A program made the position numbers and the translations under genes. Below, piece after piece: positions 60,101-64,000 of a stretch of DNA of 64,000 bases. The notes beneath the pieces are model-generated. The model was given only the letters and a program-made list of their open reading frames with translations, did not search any database and was not told the origin of the DNA. This DNA is from JAAYAY01 sp963674575 (GTDB lineage Bacteria > Planctomycetota > Planctomycetia > Pirellulales > Thermoguttaceae). The first letter of the stretch is position 1, and every line of letters begins with the position of its first letter. The stretch covers positions 1,302,001 through 1,366,000 of the forward strand of contig CAXXQT010000001.1 in NCBI GenBank assembly GCA_963674575.2, in the 5' to 3' direction.

Positions 60101-63100
60101 CGCCGAGCGAGAATGTGACGTTCCCCAACACCGGGGCTTCGTTGACATCCGTCACGTTGATTGTGACGGTGGCCGTGTCGGAGAGGTTGGGCGACCCGTC
60201 GTCGGTGACCTGGACGGTGAGGCTGTACTGGCTGGTCGTCTCGTAGTCCAGCGAGGAATTGTCGGCCACGGTGATCAGGCCCGTGGAGCTGTTGATGGCA
60301 AATACGCCGTCGCCGTTACCGGCCGTGATCGCGTAGGTCAGCGTCTGGGCGGGGGTATCCTGGTCCGTGCCGGACACGGTTCCTACGTTGGCGCTGTTGG
60401 CCGCGTCCTCGTCCAGCGAGAACGTGGCATTGCCAAGCACCGGGGATTCGTTGACGCCGGTGACGTTGACCGTGACGGTGGCCGTGTCGGACAGGTTGGG
60501 CGAGCCGTCGTCGGTGACCTGGACGGTGAGGCTGTACTGGCTGGTCGTCTCGTAGTCGAGCGAGGAATTGTCGGCCACGGTGATCAGGCCCGTGGAGCTG
60601 TTGATGGCAAATACGCCGTCGCCGTTACCGGCCGTGATCGCGTACGTCAGCGTCTGGGCAGGCGAATCCTGGTCCGTGCCGGACACGGTTCCTACGTTGA
60701 CGCCGTTGGCCGCGTCCTCGTCCAGCGAGAACGTGGCATTGCCAAGCACCGGGGCTTCGTTCGTGCCGGTGACATTAATTGTGACAGTGGCCGTGTCGGA
60801 GAGGTTGGGCGAGCCGTCGTCGGTGACCTGGACGGTGAGGCTGTACTGGCTGGTCGTCTCGTAGTCCAGCGAGGAATTGTCGGCCACGGTGATCAGGCCC
60901 GTCGAACTGTTGATGGCAAACACGCCATCGCCGTTGCCTGCCGTGATCGCGTAGGTCAGCGTTTGGGCGGGCGAATCCTGGTCCGTGCCGGACACGGTTC
61001 CTACGTTGACGCCGTTGGCCGCGTCCTCGTCCAGCGAGAACGTGGCATTGCCAAGCACCGGGGCTTCGTTCGTGCCGGTGACATTAATTGTGACAGTGGC
61101 CGTGTCGGAGAGGTTGGGCGACCCGTCGTCGGTGACCTGGACGGTGAGGCTGTACTGGCTGATCGTCTCGTAGTCCAGCGAGGAATTGTCGGCCACGGTG
61201 ATCTGGCCCGTCGAACTGTTGATGGCGAATACGCCGTCGCCGTTGCCTGCCGTGATCGCGTACGTCAGCGTCTGGGCGGGGGTATCCGCATCGCTCGCCG
61301 TGACGGTTCCGACGACGGTCGTGTTGGCCGCCGATTCGGAGACTGAAAAAACGGCGTTGTCTGCCACCGGGGCCTGATTCTCCGATCCCCCAGTCAGTGC
61401 CGTCCCAGCGAGGACAACATCGTCGATATTCCACCCGGAGTATTGCCAGGTGCTATTGCTGCTTAGGCCCCAGCGGATATAGACGGTTTCCTCGTCGTAG
61501 GCGACGTCGGAGATGTCGTAGGAAACGAGGGTCCAGAAGTCGTCGGTCAGCAGGCTTGAATTGCTCCAGATTTCCGTCCAAGTGACTCCGTCGTTGGACG
61601 CTTGCAGGTAGGCGTGGTCGTAGGCGGAGCGTTGGATGTTCAGCCACCGCTCGAAACGCAGTTCCACGTCGCCATATCCCGAACAGTCGATGGCCGAGGT
61701 GGTGACCCACACCGTCGAGGTATTGGCTGCGTAGTCGCCCGCCAGGTTGTCGCCGATCACGTTCAGTCCCGTCGAAGCGGAGGTTGGATCGGGATAGCCG
61801 TGGGAGCCGCCCCCTCCCTCAGGGACTCCCCAGGCCCAGTCCCCTTCATAGGTCCAGCCCGGCTCCTCGTTCAGAAGGGCCACATAGATCAATTCGTCGT
61901 CCACTTCCTGAACCCGCACCGGCATGGAAAGCAGGCCCGAAGCGGCAATTTGCAGCGTTGCCAGCCCGTTCAAGTCATCCGCGTCCTGGCCGGCCGACAC
62001 CTCGATCGCCTGGTACGTGTCCCAGTTGCTCGATGTGAACACAAGCGTGCTGCCGCTGCTGACGGCCAGATCCGAATCCCCGCTCAGCCAGTTCGCCGTC
62101 ACCGTCACATCGCTGACCGGTTCAGCCGCCAATTTCACCTGGATACTCGTCGTCGAACCTTCCTCCACGCTGGTCCAACTGGCATCGACCACGAAGTCGG
62201 TCAACTCGCTGGTCACCGAGGCATAGACGGTCGTGCTGGAATCATCCCCATCGGTTTGAGGGACGTCGCTGGCGCTGGCGATCACATTGCCGAGTCCGTC
62301 CGTGATCGTGAAGGAGGTGATCGTTCCCTCCACGGTTGCGTCCGTCGTGTCGTTCAAGCCCAGGAAGTAAGTGCTTGCCGTCCCGAAATCCGGGCTTAGG
62401 TCGGTCAGGTCGAGCGCAAACGTGCCCGCCGGCGCCAGCGAGGAATCGCTGTAGGCAACGCCGTCAAAACCATAATTGCCGCCATCGCCGGTCAGGCCGG
62501 TCGGCGTCCAGGTCATTTCGGGCGTTGTCCCGCTCTCGGCCTTGCCCACACTCAGTTGCATCTGACTTCGTTCGCTATGCTCAACGGTGAACACCGCCAC
62601 CAGTGTGGGCGTGTAGCTCTCCTCGGCGGTCAGCCAATAGACTTCGCATAAGTCAATGGCCTCTTCCCGGTTGGTGCTTGGGCCACCGGCCTCCGAAACG
62701 GCGTTCAAGGCGTCGTACGACAGCCAGGTGAAACCGCCGTCCTTCCAGCCTGTTCCCCACGAATTGGCGATCCGAAAGGCCCCCTTCTCCGCCTCCTCCA
62801 CCTCGCCGTTGCCGTTGATGTCGACCCAGATGTCGTCGTTGTAACCCACGATCGTCATCATGTGGCCGCCCGTATCGCCGTTGACCCAGTAGGCCGCCTG
62901 CTTGCCCACCTCCGAATCGTCGGCCGTTGTGCTCGGGTCGTCCGAAATCGTCCCGTACTGCCAGCAATAGATGTAGGTTGCAAAATTCAGAACGTAGCCG
63001 TTGGCCAGCAGGGTCTTGGCGGTCTCCTGGCCCGCACCATCCACGTCCGACACGTAGCCGGTCTCGCCGATCCGGTAGTTGAGGGCGTCAACCCAAACGT

Positions 63101-63809
63101 CCGAGTCGTCGTAGACCCATTCCCGGTAATTGCTGTTGTAGGGAACGTCGGCCCAGGTCGCCGCGCCGTGGTCCATCAGCACGTTCACCGTGCTCGACAG
63201 ATACGAGCCCCCGTCCATGCCCCCGTTGACCATGTTGTACGTCCACTTGGGAGAAAACTTGGTCGTGTTGTCCGTCGGATCACTCGCGTCCCAGCCCCGA
63301 GCCATGGCCGTCATGTACGTCATCGTGTAATAGCTCACCGCGAATGACACGCACGAACCGAGACTCCCCTGGCTGCGGATCCCCGGGAAATACTGCAGTT
63401 CGCTGTTGTCCACCGCCGTGGGCAAGTCGCTCGAACCCAGCAGAGCCTCAGTCGCCAAGTCCCCTTCGCTGGAGGCCGCCAGGAGAAGCGAACTTGCGCT
63501 GGATGGTTCTTCCGCGAGCCGCTCGAGCCCCAACTCGTTCAGCTCCACGTCGGTTGTCTCAACCAGGTTCTCCTCTTTCCAAGTCGCTTCCGCCTCCGTC
63601 TCCACAAGAAGGCCCGTCGCATACTCTGTCTCGTTTGGCTCCTCCAAACTTCCGGAGGTTGCGCTTAAAAGCGTTCGCGCCTCCAAGCATTCAAGATGCG
63701 GACGACGCGGATGAAGGTGCGGGCGGTTCTTAGGTGGCTTGTTGCCCTTGGACTCGCGTAACTTGGAAAGGTGAACCAATACGTTGCGGATGTCAGCCCA
63801 GGGAGACAT
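57150..63809 (-). CDS. giant exported papain-like peptidase with cadherin repeats and ~49-residue tail repeats
   Basis: The 2219-residue protein opens with a basic region and an LEPR-XLL-type motif (CLEARTLLSAT, 41-51). Residues ~130-390 are a papain-like (C1) domain with the likely catalytic Cys in QGSLGSCVSFA (~153), His in GGHMMTIVGYND (~316) and Asn in ANSWGTGW (~349), so it may be active. A Calx-beta-like stretch (~540-640) and a MAM/jelly-roll-like domain (~655-805, WNIDDVVLAG) follow. Next come seven cadherin-like repeats of 103 residues (~812-1530) and an Ig-like domain (PLVAPLEQQYVVKGEEATI). A pre-peptidase-type domain and about eight repeats of ~49 residues (YDSAGDDRFYGKSYASWM) end the chain. 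It is likely an adhesion or matrix protein at the cell surface. Confidence 0.88.
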   Translation of the reverse strand: MSPWADIRNVLVHLSKLRESKGNKPPKNRPHLHPRRPHLECLEARTLLSATSGSLEEPNETEYATGLLVETEAEATWKEENLVETTDVELNELGLERLAEEPSSASSLLLAASSEGDLATEALLGSSDLPTAVDNSELQYFPGIRSQGSLGSCVSFAVSYYTMTYMTAMARGWDASDPTDNTTKFSPKWTYNMVNGGMDGGSYLSSTVNVLMDHGAATWADVPYNSNYREWVYDDSDVWVDALNYRIGETGYVSDVDGAGQETAKTLLANGYVLNFATYIYCWQYGTISDDPSTTADDSEVGKQAAYWVNGDTGGHMMTIVGYNDDIWVDINGNGEVEEAEKGAFRIANSWGTGWKDGGFTWLSYDALNAVSEAGGPSTNREEAIDLCEVYWLTAEESYTPTLVAVFTVEHSERSQMQLSVGKAESGTTPEMTWTPTGLTGDGGNYGFDGVAYSDSSLAPAGTFALDLTDLSPDFGTASTYFLGLNDTTDATVEGTITSFTITDGLGNVIASASDVPQTDGDDSSTTVYASVTSELTDFVVDASWTSVEEGSTTSIQVKLAAEPVSDVTVTANWLSGDSDLAVSSGSTLVFTSSNWDTYQAIEVSAGQDADDLNGLATLQIAASGLLSMPVRVQEVDDELIYVALLNEEPGWTYEGDWAWGVPEGGGGSHGYPDPTSASTGLNVIGDNLAGDYAANTSTVWVTTSAIDCSGYGDVELRFERWLNIQRSAYDHAYLQASNDGVTWTEIWSNSSLLTDDFWTLVSYDISDVAYDEETVYIRWGLSSNSTWQYSGWNIDDVVLAGTALTGGSENQAPVADNAVFSVSESAANTTVVGTVTASDADTPAQTLTYAITAGNGDGVFAINSSTGQITVADNSSLDYETISQYSLTVQVTDDGSPNLSDTATVTINVTGTNEAPVLGNATFSLDEDAANGVNVGTVSGTDQDSPAQTLTYAITAGNGDGVFAINSSTGLITVADNSSLDYETTSQYSLTVQVTDDGSPNLSDTATVTINVTGTNEAPVLGNATFSLDEDAANGVNVGTVSGTDQDSPAQTLTYAITAGNGDGVFAINSSTGLITVADNSSLDYETTSQYSLTVQVTDDGSPNLSDTATVTVNVTGVNESPVLGNATFSLDEDAANSANVGTVSGTDQDTPAQTLTYAITAGNGDGVFAINSSTGLITVADNSSLDYETTSQYSLTVQVTDDGSPNLSDTATVTINVTDVNEAPVLGNVTFSLGEDAANGANVGTVSGTDQDSPAQTLTYAITAGNGDGVFAINTSTGLITVADNSSLDYETTSQYSLTVQVTDDGSPNLSDTATVTINVTGVNDPPVLGDYTFSVSEDAANDAVVGVVEGSDEDDPPATLVYTIIAGDDEGVFKINPFSGEITVDDNSTLDYETTNQYTLTVQAEDNGYPSQSTTATVTINVNDVNEAPVLGNATFSIGEDAANDSLMGTVSGTDEDSPAQTLTYAITAGNGDGVFAIDSSTGQITVADNSSLDYETTSQYSLTVQVSDDGSPNLSDTATVTINVTDVNEAPLVAPLEQQYVVKGEEATIVVSAADPDLGQTLTFSFESDPPSGLAIDPSSGVVSWTPGSLTEPRTYDVTVRVTDSGTPALTSTTSFAIHVVEPLGTTDYLALPGEPLNSGSLWYALSTMRAGLLTAEADFGSDTTGRITLYDATWNVLAESSDPTGIQRLDQTVGGGQVIYVELSGAAVAVDLELANLLQRNGQAVAVYGTAANDRFEFTWGEQHKVVANGIAYSFASTDVSLITFDGAAEDTAVLIGSSSDDTIHMLPDSTTLAGSGYQVDANNFGYVEASGGGGSDRAYLYDSAGDDSFHGKSNVSWMTGEGYQNRIYDCDVVIAYATSGTNDRAYFYDSAGDDRFYGKSYASWMTGNGYHNLAQGFDIVIAYSTAGGADQADFYDTAGDDSFYGKSYASWMSGPGYYNLVYYFDIVNAHATSGGVDHADLYDSAGDDRFYGKSSNSWMVGDGFYNSVSGFDVVAAHATDGTNDRAYLYDTAGNDTFHGKSNVSWMVGDDYQNLAYGFDVVIAYATEGTNDRAYFYDSAGNDRFYGKSYASWMMGNGYHNLAYAFDVCIAYATSGGDDQAYFYDSAGDDRFYGKSYASWMTGSGYYNLAYGFESAEAHATLGGNDRGYLYDSALNDYLEGTGSLAKLNYDTTTVTASDFSWVQAISSSGGSDTKCVETIDYVLELLGIWADPQ
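57290..58370 (-). repeat. ~147-bp tandem repeats in the tail of the papain-like giant gene
   Basis: About eight units of roughly 49 codons encode variants of YDSAGDDRFYGKSYASWMTG followed by GYxNLAYGFDVVIAYATSGG. DNA identity between units is high in the SYASWM part. The words YD-GxD and GFD-V-A are shared with the half-units of the repeats at 50800-53110. Confidence 0.88.
59216..61380 (-). repeat. 309-bp tandem repeats encoding cadherin-like domains
   Basis: Seven units with an exact 309-base period (for example starts at 60172, 60481, 60790 and 61099) encode 103-residue cadherin-like domains with DxD and DYE calcium-type motifs. The units between about 60100 and 61200 are almost identical in DNA, while the unit near 59520-59830 is strongly diverged. 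Confidence 0.9.
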
Positions 63810-64000
63810 AGAGAACCTGCCAGCGAAGAGATTTCGAGAAGAGACTGCCTAACGCACTAAATAAAACCTAGCTCACGTTTGCGGTGGTTTTCCGAGGGAA
63901 CGGTCGGCTCTTGTGAAACGATATTGAATGGTGGTACCTCCGGGGAGGGGTGGGTGTGTTCCTGAGCTTGCTTTCCGGTGGCTCTTAGGCGAGTGCCGCT
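63810..64000. other. upstream region of the papain-like giant gene
   Basis: The last 190 bases contain no complete gene. They should hold the promoter and leader of the giant minus-strand gene that starts at 63809. GGCAGG about 10 bases before its ATG is the only ribosome-site candidate. Confidence 0.5.

Noticed and set aside
59301..61346. 681-codon plus-strand repetitive frame
   Set aside because: It is the antisense of the cadherin repeats, and its periodicity comes from the 309-base unit of the real gene.
59216..61380. Possible CRISPR-like array because of regular near-identical repeats
   Set aside because: The period is 309 bases, the repeats are coding in frame, no unique spacers exist and no cas genes are near.

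Overview
The window looks like a chromosomal segment of a Planctomycetota bacterium, probably near Pirellulales, although the order-level placement is inference. The grounds are: three exported proteins with an N-terminal LEPR-XLL-type motif; a DUF1559 pseudopilin-like protein with the H-x9-DG motif; a giant PQQ-propeller/malectin protein; a formylglycine-generating-enzyme-like protein; the futalosine menaquinone gene mqnD; and many dispersed intergenic palindromes and short repeats of the kind seen in planctomycete genomes. The DNA is GC-rich throughout and no phage, transposase or CRISPR array is visible.

Layout. Positions 1-13000 hold the tail of an unidentified gene, mqnD, and then, on the minus strand, a respiratory complex I operon (nuoA-C-D-H-J-K-L-M-N) that continues into a small unknown gene and a TatD-family nuclease gene. 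The operon lacks nuoB, nuoI and nuoEFG. Positions 13700-19350 hold a CheY-like receiver protein facing a pyruvate:ferredoxin oxidoreductase gene (nifJ), which overlaps a dihydroorotate-dehydrogenase-like gene. Well-formed terminators for both directions lie between them. Positions 19900-25000 hold a HicB-like small gene pair, ligA, a cupin and murD, separated by repeat-rich spacers. Positions 25000-30500 hold uvrA, a ThiF/MoeB-type E1-like enzyme and a CinA protein, all on the plus strand.

Positions 30700-47100 are accessory in character. They hold a 1452-residue PQQ-propeller protein with an embedded Rossmann-like domain, DNRLRE-like and malectin-like domains; an FGE-like protein with a decayed partial paralogue; a membrane protein with a TPR-like tail; a GH28-like secreted protein next to a Tat-exported flavoprotein; a matrixin-type metalloprotease with an Asp/Thr repeat tail; a DTW-domain protein with an unexplained C-terminal domain; and a PilZ-like protein. 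A tRNA-Met(CAU) gene lies at 47463-47536.

Positions 47800-64000 are minus-strand surface and export genes: a TIGR03790-type protein, an Sfp-type phosphopantetheinyl transferase, a 1605-residue degenerate subtilisin with ~94-residue repeats, a DUF1559 protein, and a 2219-residue papain-like protein with seven cadherin-like repeats and a tail of ~49-residue repeats. The two giant proteins share a related repeat module. This shared surface module, the degenerate protease carrying it and the three LEPR-XLL proteins within about 20 kb are the most unusual part of the window. The metabolic genes together point to a menaquinone-linked electron transport chain and ferredoxin-dependent pyruvate oxidation.
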